Shown here: piece after piece, positions 15,832 through 25,700 of the stretch | Position numbering within the stretch: the stretch's first letter is position 1 | Layout of the letters: every line of letters begins with the position of its first letter | NCBI GenBank assembly: GCA_013299105.1 | Contig: JAAFJY010000007.1 | Coordinates: 1-64,000, forward strand | Source: Chitinophagales bacterium | GTDB lineage: Bacteria > Bacteroidota > Bacteroidia > Chitinophagales > Saprospiraceae | Direction of reading: 5' to 3' | Length of the DNA stretch: 64,000 bases | Notes under the pieces: model-generated | The model's database searches: none | The model's input: only the letters and a program-made list of their open reading frames with translations | Told to the model about the DNA's origin: nothing | Translations under genes and position numbers: made by a program

Positions 15832-18348
15832 ATGCTTGTTGGGTCACGAAAGTCCATCCAGCAAAAGGAAAACCCGAACCCAGGTACAAGGCCACTTGGC
15901 CTATTTATGTTGCTGCTACTCACCTTGAACGCCTGTAATACTACGAAGTTTTTGGATGTTGACGAATCCTTGCTGGTAAAAAACACTACCCTACTTAAGG
16001 ATGCCCGCAAAATGGACAACAAGCGCCTGGTTGCTTACGAGCTAGAAACTCTCTACCGGCAAAAGAGCAACACTAATCTTTTCTTCTTCATCCCTCGCGA
16101 ATGGTTTTGGTTCAAAACCAATGACCCAAGCGATACTACAAAATTTGACCGCTGGCAAAGGCGTGTTTTGGGCGAAACACCAGCCATTTACAACGAAACA
16201 AATTGCATTGATACAGAAACCGCAATGGAGCGGTACTTGCAAAACCAAGGTTATTTTGATGCTGATGTAGAGTACGCTGAAAAACCAGGCCGCAAAAAGA
16301 TCAGGGTCCAATATGACGTCACACCCGGTGCTCGATATTTGATTGACTCCAATGCTTATTCTTCTCCGGACAAGCGCATCGACTCTATTTTACAAAGCAA
16401 TCGAGCCGATTCCTACCTCAAGCCTGGCACCCCACTCAATGCCAAAACTTTTGAACTGGAAAAAGAACGCATTACACGCTTGATGCGCAACCAGGGCTAT
16501 GCCAATTTTTTCTCGAATTACATCGCACCACTTGACGCCGACACCTCGCGCCAAACCCAAAGAGCCAATGTAAGGCTCAAAGTCAATCCTCCTCCCGGCG
16601 ACAGTGTGCACCGCAATTTCTTTGTGGGTAGCATTATTGTGTATCCCCATTACTTTCCAGGGATTGAATCGGAGGACAAAAACCCCTCTCGATCAGGCCT
16701 GGAGAAATATGTATTGTATGACAGCCTGATTAGTAACGTTCGTTTTTTGGACACCACGCAGGCTTTTTATTTAAAGCCCAAGTTGATCATGGATGCCATA
16801 AAGTTTTACCATGGGCAGCCATTTCAACAGGCAGAGGTCGAAGAAACCCGCCAAGAATTGCTGTCATGGGGCGTGTATAAATTTGTCAAAATCCGTCAGG
16901 AACAAGACCCGATCAATCCCAGATTGCTCAATATCACCCTAGAATTGACCCCTAATAAGCGCTTAGAAATTGGTTCAGATGTGGAATTTACCTTTACCAA
17001 CCGCAACATCAGCGGCGGCAATACCAACTTGATTGGGGTTTCTCTGCGGCCAGTCGTTCGCAACCGAAATGTGTTCCATGGGGCGGAAACCCTCATTACC
17101 CAAGGGCGAATCGGGGCGGAATTCAACCCCAATTTAGGCGGTTCCAGCCGTTTTTGGAATACCGTTGACATTGGCCTTAATAGCGACTTGTACATTCCCA
17201 AGTTCAATGATTACCTGGGTTTGTGGAAATTGGCTTATCGCCTACCTTTTGCCAAGGAGCAAAAACAGGAAGGTACCGATTTGTACAGTTCGCTGCGCAA
17301 AAATGCTGGAACCCGCATTTCGGCTGGCTACAATTTCACTTCATTCCTAGACTATTACAACTGGAATATTTTCACCCTCAGCTATGGTTTTGACTTGAGC
17401 AAAGGCAATCAGCGCCGCTACATCCTCAATCACCTGGCTATGGACTATTTCTTGCCCGTATTGGAGCCAGCCTATCGGGATTTACTCATCAATCAACAGT
17501 TCGTATTGCGCAGTTTGGAGCGGCGCTTCATCATCAGTTTATTGTTTCGCGAATTTACGTACCGTTATTCAGGCACTCCCAACCGTTTTGGCGAAAAGGT
17601 GGCAGCCAATTTTAGTTTTGAGACCGCTGGCAGCGAAGTTTGGGCTTTGAACAAAGTAGTCAATGGTTTTTCCAATCAGCAGGACACCTTTCAGATTGGC
17701 GGCGTGGATTTTTCACAATACCTCCGGATGGAGACTGACCTCCGTTACTACCGTCAATTTACACCTCGCAGTAGTTTCGTAGCCCGCTTAGGAATTGGCA
17801 TTGCCCGTCCTTTTGGGTTTTCGAATGTAGTGCCTTACATCAAACAATTTGGTATTGGTGGTGCCAACAGTATCCGAGCCTGGCCTGCCCGGAGCCTTGG
17901 GCCCGGTGGATTCATTGATTCGCTGACCTTGAATGCCAGACCTGGTTTTAACCTCAATTTCTTTCGAACCGGTGACTTGTGGTTGGAAGGGAACCTAGAG
18001 TATCGCTTCAATTTGTTTTGGCGCTTAAATGGTGCCTTGTTTGTAGATGCTGGCAATGTTTGGAACTTCATTGAAGAGCCAAATACCCCTGGATCGACTT
18101 TCTTTATAAGTGACCCCAAGCGTGAATCACCCAATGAAAACCTGGGGCGTTATGATGCTTTTTACAAACAACTGGCCATTGGCAGCGGTTTTGGTTTGCG
18201 CGTTGACCTTACCTATTTTATCTTTCGACTGGATGCCGGCATGAAGATTCGGTATCCTTACCGTTGGGACAAAGTCAACTTCTGGAACCCCCCGGATCGA
18301 TGGTTCAAAAATATGAACGTCAATATTGCTTTGGGACTGCCATTCTAA
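15832..18348 (+). CDS. tamL: TamL: lipoprotein-type BamA/TamA family outer membrane protein
   Basis: An 838-residue Omp85 protein. From the ATG at 15832 the N-terminus has a hydrophobic stretch ending in LLLTLNAC, a lipobox; this lipidated TamA form (TamL) is characteristic of Bacteroidota. POTRA-like repeats occupy residues ~50-430 (for example YLQNQGYFDADVEYAEKPGR and ITRLMRNQGYANFFSNYI), and the C-terminal half is a 16-stranded barrel with the Omp85 features GIGGANSIRAWPARSLGPGG (motif 3-like) and a final aromatic strand NVNIALGLPF. TamL acts with inner-membrane TamB in outer-membrane biogenesis; no tamB is in this window. Earlier in-frame ATGs (15694, 15793) are less suited because they bury the signal peptide. 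Confidence 0.92.
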   Translation: MLVGSRKSIQQKENPNPGTRPLGLFMLLLLTLNACNTTKFLDVDESLLVKNTTLLKDARKMDNKRLVAYELETLYRQKSNTNLFFFIPREWFWFKTNDPSDTTKFDRWQRRVLGETPAIYNETNCIDTETAMERYLQNQGYFDADVEYAEKPGRKKIRVQYDVTPGARYLIDSNAYSSPDKRIDSILQSNRADSYLKPGTPLNAKTFELEKERITRLMRNQGYANFFSNYIAPLDADTSRQTQRANVRLKVNPPPGDSVHRNFFVGSIIVYPHYFPGIESEDKNPSRSGLEKYVLYDSLISNVRFLDTTQAFYLKPKLIMDAIKFYHGQPFQQAEVEETRQELLSWGVYKFVKIRQEQDPINPRLLNITLELTPNKRLEIGSDVEFTFTNRNISGGNTNLIGVSLRPVVRNRNVFHGAETLITQGRIGAEFNPNLGGSSRFWNTVDIGLNSDLYIPKFNDYLGLWKLAYRLPFAKEQKQEGTDLYSSLRKNAGTRISAGYNFTSFLDYYNWNIFTLSYGFDLSKGNQRRYILNHLAMDYFLPVLEPAYRDLLINQQFVLRSLERRFIISLLFREFTYRYSGTPNRFGEKVAANFSFETAGSEVWALNKVVNGFSNQQDTFQIGGVDFSQYLRMETDLRYYRQFTPRSSFVARLGIGIARPFGFSNVVPYIKQFGIGGANSIRAWPARSLGPGGFIDSLTLNARPGFNLNFFRTGDLWLEGNLEYRFNLFWRLNGALFVDAGNVWNFIEEPNTPGSTFFISDPKRESPNENLGRYDAFYKQLAIGSGFGLRVDLTYFIFRLDAGMKIRYPYRWDKVNFWNPPDRWFKNMNVNIALGLPF

Positions 18349-18641
18349 CTTTGCTCAGCCCATCATGTATGCTGATGGTTAATTTTTATGAAAATTTGTA
18401 AACCAAACTTGTAATATTGCAAGATATTCACTATTTTTTCATCGTCCTATTGAATTTTACTTGTTCAAACAAATCATAAGATCGCATAAAGGCAGTTGAC
18501 AACAGGCCATTTTGAGAAAACATAAGACGACAAATTAAGATATAGTGCAATAAGGTACAAGTTTGTTCTGGAGCGTCCCCTCTGGTGATCTTCCACTTTA
18601 TCATGGCACTTACCATTCCATAACTACCAAACACTGTACTT

Positions 18642-20207
18642 ATGAGTAGTGTCTCTCCTTATGCTATTTATGTCCAGTTGGCGGCGCTTGAGCGCTTGTG
18701 GACTAAAGGAAAAAAGGACCTTTCTTCTAGTCAAAAACTGCTCTCTCTCGGATTGATGGGAGTAGAGTTGAGCGCGAGGCTTATCGACAACTTACTTGCT
18801 GACCAGCGTGCAGCAAGCCGTATTGAACGCAAAATTCATTTCACTTTGCAAGGTATCGCCCGGCAATTGCGATTGCTGGCTACTTTGCAAAAACACAGTC
18901 GGGTACCAAGAGTTGATACCCCTCCAAAATCCATTGTTTTTAGCAACTTGATCAATTTGCAACACTTGCCCAAAGGATACGAAAACCTTTTGGCAGAGAT
19001 CGAATTGGCCTACAATGAACTGGAAATTGCCTTGCAAGGTGCTTTGGGGCTCCGAGATTTTGTACCCCACGCCAAAACAGGTTTTTTCCAAAACGGCATC
19101 GAGTTCGAGTACGAAAAAGCTGTTGACCCTGAGTACTTGAGCACCCTGCGTCCTGTCAGTCCTTTTGGGCCAGAGGACGAACTGTTCATGACGGTACACC
19201 AGGTTTGCGAATGCTGGTTTGAAATCGCTAGTTTGAATTTTGAGTACATGGAACACTGCATCCAAGTCAATGACATGGATCAAGCTACCCAATTACTAGA
19301 AAACAACGCCGAGATTTTTGCCTATCTTGGGCATCACAATCTCATTTTGGAGTACATGGTGATGGCCGATTACCACCCCCTACGCGTGGCCTTGCGGGGT
19401 GCCAGTGGTGGACAAACCCAACGCATCAGAATCTTGTACGGCCAAAGTAAGTCACTTTTTGGGCACTACGAAGCCCAATTGGCTGCCAGCGGTAAAAACC
19501 TGATTGCTATCCTGGATCGACCAGCTGAGTTTGTATACGATTACCAGTTTTTGGACGCCCTCAGTTCGTGGGAACGTGAGTTCGTGGGTTTCTTCTTCTT
19601 GCACTACAAACTCTTAGGAAAGGTCATCAGTACAGCCAGTATTGGCTCGATTGGAGTAGAGGTCAACCAATTGGTGAGTCGTTTTACGGCACCGCTGTTT
19701 CCAAGCCTGGACCAGGCGCGTTTTGACCTGGTGATCCAGACCAATTACCGCTACAGCAACATTGCGGGACAGGTATTGAAAGAAATGGAGGAACCACCAA
19801 GACCATTAAATCCGGCCAAGCTACCAACCAAGGTCATGGCAGATCGCATCGACGCGTATTTTGCAGCCATCAACGAACTGGATGAGCAAAGCTGGCTCAA
19901 CCTGATGGACGAAAACATTGGCTACATCGAAGACCCCATCGGCACCAGGGTGTACCAAGGCAAGTCAGAATTGAGTGCTTTCTTCAAATCGTTCAAAAAA
20001 ACCTTCCGCTCGGTCAATATCCAAGTTCAAAAACTGGATTTGCAAGAAGCCAAAGCGATCGCCCATTGGGAAGCCTACGGCGAAAGCTACAACCACAAAT
20101 GGGTGCGCTTCAAAGGGATCGAACACTTCTATTTTGATGCTGCTGGCAAAATGCTAGCCGTAGAAGTAGATTGGGACCCCCGCGAAGTGGAGCACCAACT
20201 CAAGTAG
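18642..20207 (+). CDS. Tryptophan 2,3-dioxygenase-superfamily protein fused to a SnoaL/NTF2-like domain
   Basis: A 521-residue two-domain protein. Residues ~1-385 are an all-helical TDO-superfamily domain: the distal histidine is His186 in VHQVCECWFEI, the substrate/heme loop is LRVALRGASGGQTQRIR (residues ~247-263), and the proximal heme ligand is His321 in FFLHYKLLGKVIS followed by SIGSIG, corresponding to the GTGGS motif of true TDO. Residues ~395-521 form an NTF2/SnoaL-like domain (IDAYFAAINELDEQSWLNLM, then YQGKSELSAFFKSFKKTF). The active-site histidines are kept, while the GTGGS loop differs, so it may oxidise something other than free tryptophan. It stands alone and ends in a strong terminator. 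The fusion is the notable point; I know of no characterised example. Confidence 0.8.
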   Translation: MSSVSPYAIYVQLAALERLWTKGKKDLSSSQKLLSLGLMGVELSARLIDNLLADQRAASRIERKIHFTLQGIARQLRLLATLQKHSRVPRVDTPPKSIVFSNLINLQHLPKGYENLLAEIELAYNELEIALQGALGLRDFVPHAKTGFFQNGIEFEYEKAVDPEYLSTLRPVSPFGPEDELFMTVHQVCECWFEIASLNFEYMEHCIQVNDMDQATQLLENNAEIFAYLGHHNLILEYMVMADYHPLRVALRGASGGQTQRIRILYGQSKSLFGHYEAQLAASGKNLIAILDRPAEFVYDYQFLDALSSWEREFVGFFFLHYKLLGKVISTASIGSIGVEVNQLVSRFTAPLFPSLDQARFDLVIQTNYRYSNIAGQVLKEMEEPPRPLNPAKLPTKVMADRIDAYFAAINELDEQSWLNLMDENIGYIEDPIGTRVYQGKSELSAFFKSFKKTFRSVNIQVQKLDLQEAKAIAHWEAYGESYNHKWVRFKGIEHFYFDAAGKMLAVEVDWDPREVEHQLK

Positions 20208-20245
20208 ACCTAGCACTGATCTATACATATTATGACGACTGTGAG

Positions 20246-20275
20246 CGCCCCTGCCTTTGGTGGGGGCGTTTTTTT
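20246..20275 (+). terminator. Rho-independent terminator of the TDO-fusion gene
   Basis: CGCCCCTGCC / GGTGGGGGCG hairpin followed by seven T residues, about 40 bp after the stop. Confidence 0.88.
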
Positions 20276-20323
20276 GTACTCTTACCTAAGAAATGCTGGA
20301 CTTACAAAGGAAAGTTCTCGCAA

Positions 20324-20443
20324 GCACGTTGAAAACGTGCAGAAGCCTGGTGTTGGACAGGAGACCTGACACCAGCACAACGCTGAACAGAAGCTGGTTC
20401 ACGGTCTCTGACCGGAACCATCTTACACGCGTTTGTAACGCGT
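20324..20443. repeat. Array of four consecutive short hairpins
   Basis: In 120 bp lie GCACGTT-gaa-AACGTGC (20324-20340), CTGGTGT...CAGG-aga-CCTGACACCAG (20347-20375), GGTTCACGGTC-tct-GACCGGAACC (20396-20419) and ACGCGTT-tgt-AACGCGT (20427-20443). Each is perfect or nearly so, with 3-4 base loops. It is noncoding and could be a structured RNA or REP-like DNA. A similar array is at 55539-55694. The remainder of 20208-20573 shows nothing else. Confidence 0.75.
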
Positions 20444-20573
20444 AAACAAATTTTCATTCAAAATAAATGAGTACCTTTTGGTAGCAATTCCGAACCGTGT
20501 CATCCCACGACGTAAGACAGACATTGACCTTCAACGACAGATTGAGAACTTACATAAAAAACACATCAATCCA

Positions 20574-21680
20574 TCACAACCTCAGCACAAATCCATTGTA
20601 AAGAAATTGCTTCTTCAAATAAGCGGCATGGGCAATTGCTTCTTCGCGGGTAGCGAATTTGCCAATCATCAATTTGTATACGATTACGCCGCTACCGGCA
20701 GGTGATTCAGCGAGAAATACATCGTTCAAACCTTTACTTGTCGCATTACTCACTTCTCGACTCGCATTGTCTGCGCGAGAATAGGAACCTACTTGTACCG
20801 TATAACCTGAGCCCGCTACTTGGTTCAAAGCCCTTACCGAAGGCATTGCTGCCGGGGCTACTGCTCCTGGATTCGGATTGGAGTTGCCATTGAAGCTATA
20901 CTCGCTGGGCACGTTAGGGTTGTTATATGAATTTGGGGCATTGTTGTAGTTATTGTTGGGAGCACCATAATTTGAGTTTCCAGCAGGTGGCGTATTCCGG
21001 CGGTCATAACTTGGTGGCACCGGACCATAACTGACACTTCCGCCTTTTGGGGCTGTACCGCTGTTGGTGGGATAGTTATTGTAGCCATTGTTGTAACCGT
21101 TGTTGGAGCTGTTGCTATTGCTACCACTACTGTAAGTACTGCCAGGCGTGCCATTGCTGTATCCGCTGTTGTAGCTCGATGGGTTTGGGGCGTTGTACTC
21201 GCTGGGGCGCGGGTCACTGCTCGAACCAGCACCGTTGAAAATACGGTCGTAGGCGAAAGAGTTGCTGCTGGCCCCATTCATGGTGTTGTAGTTGCTGGCA
21301 GCCACGTTGTTGTCGCCAAAACCATAGTACTCCACTTTCACTTGCGCATAACCATCGCGGGTGAGGTCCAAAGCTGAAGCTGCGGCCATCGATACGTCGA
21401 TGATACTGCCATCATTGCGGAAAGGACCACGGTCGTTGACCCGCACTACCACCGATTTGTTGTTGTCTAAACGGGTGACATTCAGCAGGGTCCCTTGAGG
21501 ATACCGGATGTGATTGCAGGTAAACTGTGCCCGGTCGTAAATTTCGCCATAGGCCGTGCGTTGACCTTGCAAAGCATCTGAATAGTAACGCGCCAAGCCT
21601 ACTTCTGATTGAGCAGACAAGCTGGCAAAATTTACCAAAAAAGCCAAAACAAAGGCGTTGCGTAGTAAAGTGATTTTCAT
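20574..21680 (-). CDS. rlpA: RlpA-like septal ring protein with SPOR domain
   Basis: A 368-residue exported protein. The signal peptide (residues 1-23, ending LSAQ) is followed by a double-psi beta-barrel domain (residues ~26-118) with GLARYYSDALQGQRTAYGE, CNHIRYPQGTLLNVT and VVVRVNDRGPFRNDGSIIDVS, the RlpA core whose Asp binds denuded glycan. A ~165-residue linker very rich in Asn, Ser, Tyr, Gly and Pro with NNYNN-type repeats leads to a SPOR domain (residues ~292-368; YTVQVGSYSRADNA, YKLMIGKFATREEA) that targets division septa. The linker is made of biased codons and is probably length-variable. Classical RlpA is a lipoprotein; this one lacks a lipobox and may be free in the periplasm. Confidence 0.9.
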   Translation of the reverse strand: MKITLLRNAFVLAFLVNFASLSAQSEVGLARYYSDALQGQRTAYGEIYDRAQFTCNHIRYPQGTLLNVTRLDNNKSVVVRVNDRGPFRNDGSIIDVSMAAASALDLTRDGYAQVKVEYYGFGDNNVAASNYNTMNGASSNSFAYDRIFNGAGSSSDPRPSEYNAPNPSSYNSGYSNGTPGSTYSSGSNSNSSNNGYNNGYNNYPTNSGTAPKGGSVSYGPVPPSYDRRNTPPAGNSNYGAPNNNYNNAPNSYNNPNVPSEYSFNGNSNPNPGAVAPAAMPSVRALNQVAGSGYTVQVGSYSRADNASREVSNATSKGLNDVFLAESPAGSGVIVYKLMIGKFATREEAIAHAAYLKKQFLYNGFVLRL

Positions 21681-21891
21681 TTGCGTGGTGTAAAAGTGTG
21701 TTTTTTACTCAAATTTAACGTTTTGCTTAAAATAAATAGTATAAGATGGGGTAAATTCTCACTTTATAGTTGACAAGTGCAGATGAAAAGTTGAAGTGTT
21801 GAAAAGAATTGGCATGATTCGGTTAAATTGAATACCAGGGAACCAACTTTTCGCATTATTTTCCCCAAAAATTTACCAGAATCCTCTCATT

Positions 21892-24800
21892 ATGCCGCTT
21901 CGTTGCTATTTTTTTCTGCTTTTTTGCAGCGCTTGCCTGAGCCTTTTCAGCCAAACGGTGCCCAATATGCCGGGCTTGACTTACCGCAGCGTAGGTCCCA
22001 GCCGGGGTGGTCGTTCTACCACCGTAACTGGCCATGAAAACCTACGAGGGACTTTTTACATGGGCTCCACTGGTGGTGGTTTGTGGAAAACCATCGACTA
22101 TGGCAATACCTGGAAGAATGTCTCGGATGGCTTTTTTGCCTCGCCTTCGATTGGAGCGATTCGCATGGCCCCCTCCAACCCCTTGGTGGTGTATGCGGGA
22201 ACGGGCTCGGACGGTTTGCGCAGCAATGTGATCAGCGGTAAAGGGATTTATAAAAGTGCAGACGGTGGGCGTACTTGGAAAAATATTGGCTTGGAAAAAA
22301 CCGCTCACATTGGCGCCATCGAAGTGCATCCTTCTACACCCGACATTGTTTTCGTAGCAGCCATTGGCAATGCTTTTGCCCCCAATCCCGATCGTGGCAT
22401 TTACCGCAGCCGCAATGGCGGGGCCAATTGGGAAAAAGTGTTGTACCTCAACGATACCATCGGCTTTTCTGATTTTGAATTTCATCCTGGCAATCCAGAG
22501 ATCATGTACGCAGGGGCCTGGCGGGCCGAACGCAAACCCTGGAGCATCATCAGCGGGGGCCGCGAAGGAGGCATTTACAAATCAACCGATGGGGGCAACT
22601 CTTGGCGCAAGGTTTTCAAGGGCCTACCAATGGGCTTGATTGGCAAAATCGACCTGGCGGTCAGTGCTGCCGATCCGAAACGCTTGTATGCCTTGGTCGA
22701 AGCCCCACAGGGCGAAGGTGGCCTTTTCCGCTCCAATGACGAAGGCGAAAACTGGACCCAAGTCAGCACCTTCAAACCCCTGCTTGATCGACCATTTTAC
22801 TACTGCAACGTCCACGCCAATCCACAAAATGCCGATGATGTTTTTGTGATGGCGACCCAGTTTTGGCGCTCTCGCAACGCTGGCCGCAGTTGGACCATGC
22901 TGCAAACCCCACATGGTGACGACCACGACCTGTGGATCAACCCCAAAGACAGCCTGAACTGGATCGAAGCCAACGACGGCGGTGCCAATGTTACCTTGGA
23001 CGGCGGCCTGACTTGGTCCACCCAACTCAATCAGCCCACCTCCGAATTATACCAAGTGGAAGTGGATGACCAATTTCCATACTGGCTATATGCTGGCCAG
23101 CAAGACAACAATACAACCATTTCGGTGCCTAGTTTGCCCCCTTACGACCCACCGAATGGCTACATCGGCTTGATGATGGCCACCGGAGGCTGCGAAACAG
23201 GCCCCGCAGTGCCCAAGCCCGGTAATCCAGATGTGGTGTATGCAAATTGCAAGGGTTGTTTCAGTGTTTTCAACAAAAAAACTGGGCAGGAGCAGAATTA
23301 CTTCGTGGGCGCAGGTAACATCTATGGCCACAAGCCCAATGATTTGAAGTTTCGCTTCCAGCGGGTGTCGCCGATTCATGTATCCCCACACAACCCCAAG
23401 ATCGTTTACCACGCCTCACAATACCTGCACCGTACCCTGGACGAGGGCAAAACCTGGGAAACCATTTCTCCCGATCTCACTGCCAATGAACCCAGCAAGC
23501 AAGTCATTTCGGGTAGTCCGATCACCCGCGATGTAACTGGGGAGGAATATTACAGCACCATTTACGAGGTACGCGAATCGTCGAAACAAGCCGGAGTGAT
23601 TTGGGTAGGTGCCAATGACGGTCCCATCCATGTGACCCGTAACAGCGGCAAAACCTGGCAAAAAGTGACACCTAAAATGCCGGAAGGTGGCCGGGTAGAT
23701 TGCATTGACCCTTCGCCACACGTAGCGGGCAAGGCGTATGCAGCCATTTTGCGCTACCAACTCAACGACTGGCAGCCCTACATTTACAAAACAGAGAACT
23801 ACGGCGCAAGCTGGCAACTGATCACCAAGGGCTTGCCAGCTGATTGCCCAGTGCGCACGGTACGCGAAGACCCAACGCGGTCAGGTTTGCTCTATGCAGG
23901 CACCGAGTACGGCATGTACATCTCTTTTGACGACGGACAAAACTGGCAGTCTTTCCAGCAAAACCTGCCTTTAACGCCCATCACCGACATCAAAATCCAC
24001 CAAGGTGACTTGATTTTGTCCACCATGGGCCGGGGTTTTTGGATCATGGACAAAATCAGCGCCTTGCAGCAATGGAAACCCACCAACCAAAGCCAAGCCT
24101 TGCAATTGTTCAAACCCCAAGACCAATACCGGATGCGCTACGCTGGCAACCGCCGTGGAGAAGAGCCCCACTACCCTGCCCCGCAGGTGGTTTTTGATTA
24201 TTACCTGGGCATCGCCCCACAAAGTGAGGTGGTTTTGGAAATCCTCAATGCCCAAGGCCAAGTCATCAGGGCATGGACCAGCGCCAACCCTTCCAAAGAT
24301 ACCCTGCGCATTGACGGTAGTAGCGGCATGGCCAGCGGATTTCGAGTAGCAGGCTTCAGCGATCAATTGCGCAAAACCGTCGGCTTGCACCGTTTCGCCT
24401 GGGACATGCGCCACTTGGGGCCCTGGGACCCACAAGGTGTGCGCAGCAGCCGGGGTGGGCCAATGGCGGCTCCTGGCACTTATACCGTGCGCATCAAAGT
24501 GGACGGACAGAGCCAAAGCCAAAGTTTTCAGCTTTTGATGGATCCCAGGATTCAAAAAGCAGGCGTCAGTGCCAAAGACTTGCTGGATGCCGAAACTTTG
24601 TCCTTGCAAATCATTGCCCTGGCCAGCGCCAGCCAGCAGCTCAATAAGCAAATCAAGGACCAATTGGCCCTGCTCAAGCCCGGCTCAGACCAAGACAAGC
24701 AGCGCAAAATGCTGGAAGACTTGCAAAAAGAACTTGTCACTACCGAGGGCCGCTACATGCAGCCCCGCCTGATCGACCAGATCAACTACCTACGCGGCAT

Positions 24801-24924
24801 GTTGGACCAAGGCGATCAGAAGCCTGGTAAGGATGCCTATGATCGCTATGCGGAATTGAAGGCCTGGTTGAGCCGCTTGGAGAATAGCCTAAAGCAAGCG
24901 GATGGAGGGAAACGGGTGGATTGA
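21892..24924 (+). CDS. VPS10/sortilin-type beta-propeller protein (paralogue 1)
   Basis: A 1010-residue exported protein with a signal peptide (residues 1-22, ending LFSQ). Residues ~25-730 carry many BNR/sortilin-like blades with the sequence pattern S-x-D-x-G-x-x-W (IYKSADGGRTWKNI, IYKSTDGGNSWRKV, LFRSNDEGENWTQV, HRTLDEGKTWETI). After this come a small beta domain (VVLEILNAQGQVIRAW, FRVAGFSDQLRKTVGLHRFAWDMR) and a C-terminal coiled-coil-like region (residues ~890-1000). No T9SS sorting domain is visible, so it is probably periplasmic or secreted another way. Such proteins are common and multi-copy in this order, but their ligands are unknown. The 1045-residue gene at 31868 has the same architecture. 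Confidence 0.88.
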   Translation: MPLRCYFFLLFCSACLSLFSQTVPNMPGLTYRSVGPSRGGRSTTVTGHENLRGTFYMGSTGGGLWKTIDYGNTWKNVSDGFFASPSIGAIRMAPSNPLVVYAGTGSDGLRSNVISGKGIYKSADGGRTWKNIGLEKTAHIGAIEVHPSTPDIVFVAAIGNAFAPNPDRGIYRSRNGGANWEKVLYLNDTIGFSDFEFHPGNPEIMYAGAWRAERKPWSIISGGREGGIYKSTDGGNSWRKVFKGLPMGLIGKIDLAVSAADPKRLYALVEAPQGEGGLFRSNDEGENWTQVSTFKPLLDRPFYYCNVHANPQNADDVFVMATQFWRSRNAGRSWTMLQTPHGDDHDLWINPKDSLNWIEANDGGANVTLDGGLTWSTQLNQPTSELYQVEVDDQFPYWLYAGQQDNNTTISVPSLPPYDPPNGYIGLMMATGGCETGPAVPKPGNPDVVYANCKGCFSVFNKKTGQEQNYFVGAGNIYGHKPNDLKFRFQRVSPIHVSPHNPKIVYHASQYLHRTLDEGKTWETISPDLTANEPSKQVISGSPITRDVTGEEYYSTIYEVRESSKQAGVIWVGANDGPIHVTRNSGKTWQKVTPKMPEGGRVDCIDPSPHVAGKAYAAILRYQLNDWQPYIYKTENYGASWQLITKGLPADCPVRTVREDPTRSGLLYAGTEYGMYISFDDGQNWQSFQQNLPLTPITDIKIHQGDLILSTMGRGFWIMDKISALQQWKPTNQSQALQLFKPQDQYRMRYAGNRRGEEPHYPAPQVVFDYYLGIAPQSEVVLEILNAQGQVIRAWTSANPSKDTLRIDGSSGMASGFRVAGFSDQLRKTVGLHRFAWDMRHLGPWDPQGVRSSRGGPMAAPGTYTVRIKVDGQSQSQSFQLLMDPRIQKAGVSAKDLLDAETLSLQIIALASASQQLNKQIKDQLALLKPGSDQDKQRKMLEDLQKELVTTEGRYMQPRLIDQINYLRGMLDQGDQKPGKDAYDRYAELKAWLSRLENSLKQADGGKRVD

Positions 24925-25700
24925 GGCGGTTGGGGCTAGTTGCTTGTTTACAGAAGCCGGGAGTTCTGGTTTGTTGAGCTTTGTTGATAGACGATGTACA
25001 ACATACGACATATGATTAGGGGGCTCGCGATGGAGTTCAGTCGTATTTTGAGTTATCGTTTGTTCGGTTTGAGTTTCTAAATTGCTGGAAACTTCGTAGA
25101 AGTTGCACGTTTGTAGCCAAGAGTTCCCACTCGGAGGCCTGACTTCGTAGAAGTCTCACGTTAAAATAGCGTTGATAAAAAGTACGTGGTTCAAGCCAAA
25201 TCATTGAGCAAGTAACCACGTACTTTTTGCTTTCTTTACCCTGATTTCTGGATAAAATCCACTGTTTTCAATGACTTGAGACGGTAGGATGGCCATAGTC
25301 ATTCGCAAGTTAAACAAACAAGTTTTACAAACCCAGAGCTCCGTTTTGTTTAGGCCTATGGAACAGGAAAGAAATAAAGTGGACATCTATAAATTTTGAT
25401 TAAGCCCTTTGCGTGGCAACCTTATCGCCAAAATCACGGTCAAAATCATGTTGGAAATCAGCAAGAAAGGGTGTGGAGTGTGTAAGTGTGAGTTCGAGTG
25501 TGAGGGCTTCGAGCCTTAACTTTCGTCTCCGATCACCTGAAGACAGGGTTTTCTCACACTCACACCCAAACAAACACACCCAAACCCAATTTTATCCGTG
25601 TTCCCAACTAGCCTCGCGCACCGTGTCACGCTCCGCGTGCTGTGTCAAGCTCCGCATGAAGCGAGGCAACGAAGATGTCCAATTTATTTAATCTGCGGCC
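24925..25700. other. Long gap between convergent genes, repeat-rich
   Basis: No supported gene. Near-direct copies of ACTTCGTAGAAGTYKCACGTT occur at about 25090-25112 and 25143-25163. A strong terminator hairpin is at 25177-25228. At 25485-25580 GTGTGTAAGTGTGAG and CTCACACTCACAC form an inverted pair about 90 bp apart. CACCGTGTCACGCTCCGCGT at about 25620 is a short relative of sequence beside the R4 repeats (near 35356, 35781 and 45503). Confidence 0.5.
25177..25228. terminator. Bidirectional hairpin terminator
   Basis: Perfect 15-bp stem AAAAAGTACGTGGTT / AACCACGTACTTTTT with a 22-base loop, between the convergent VPS10-like and manC genes; A and T runs suit both directions. Confidence 0.75.
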
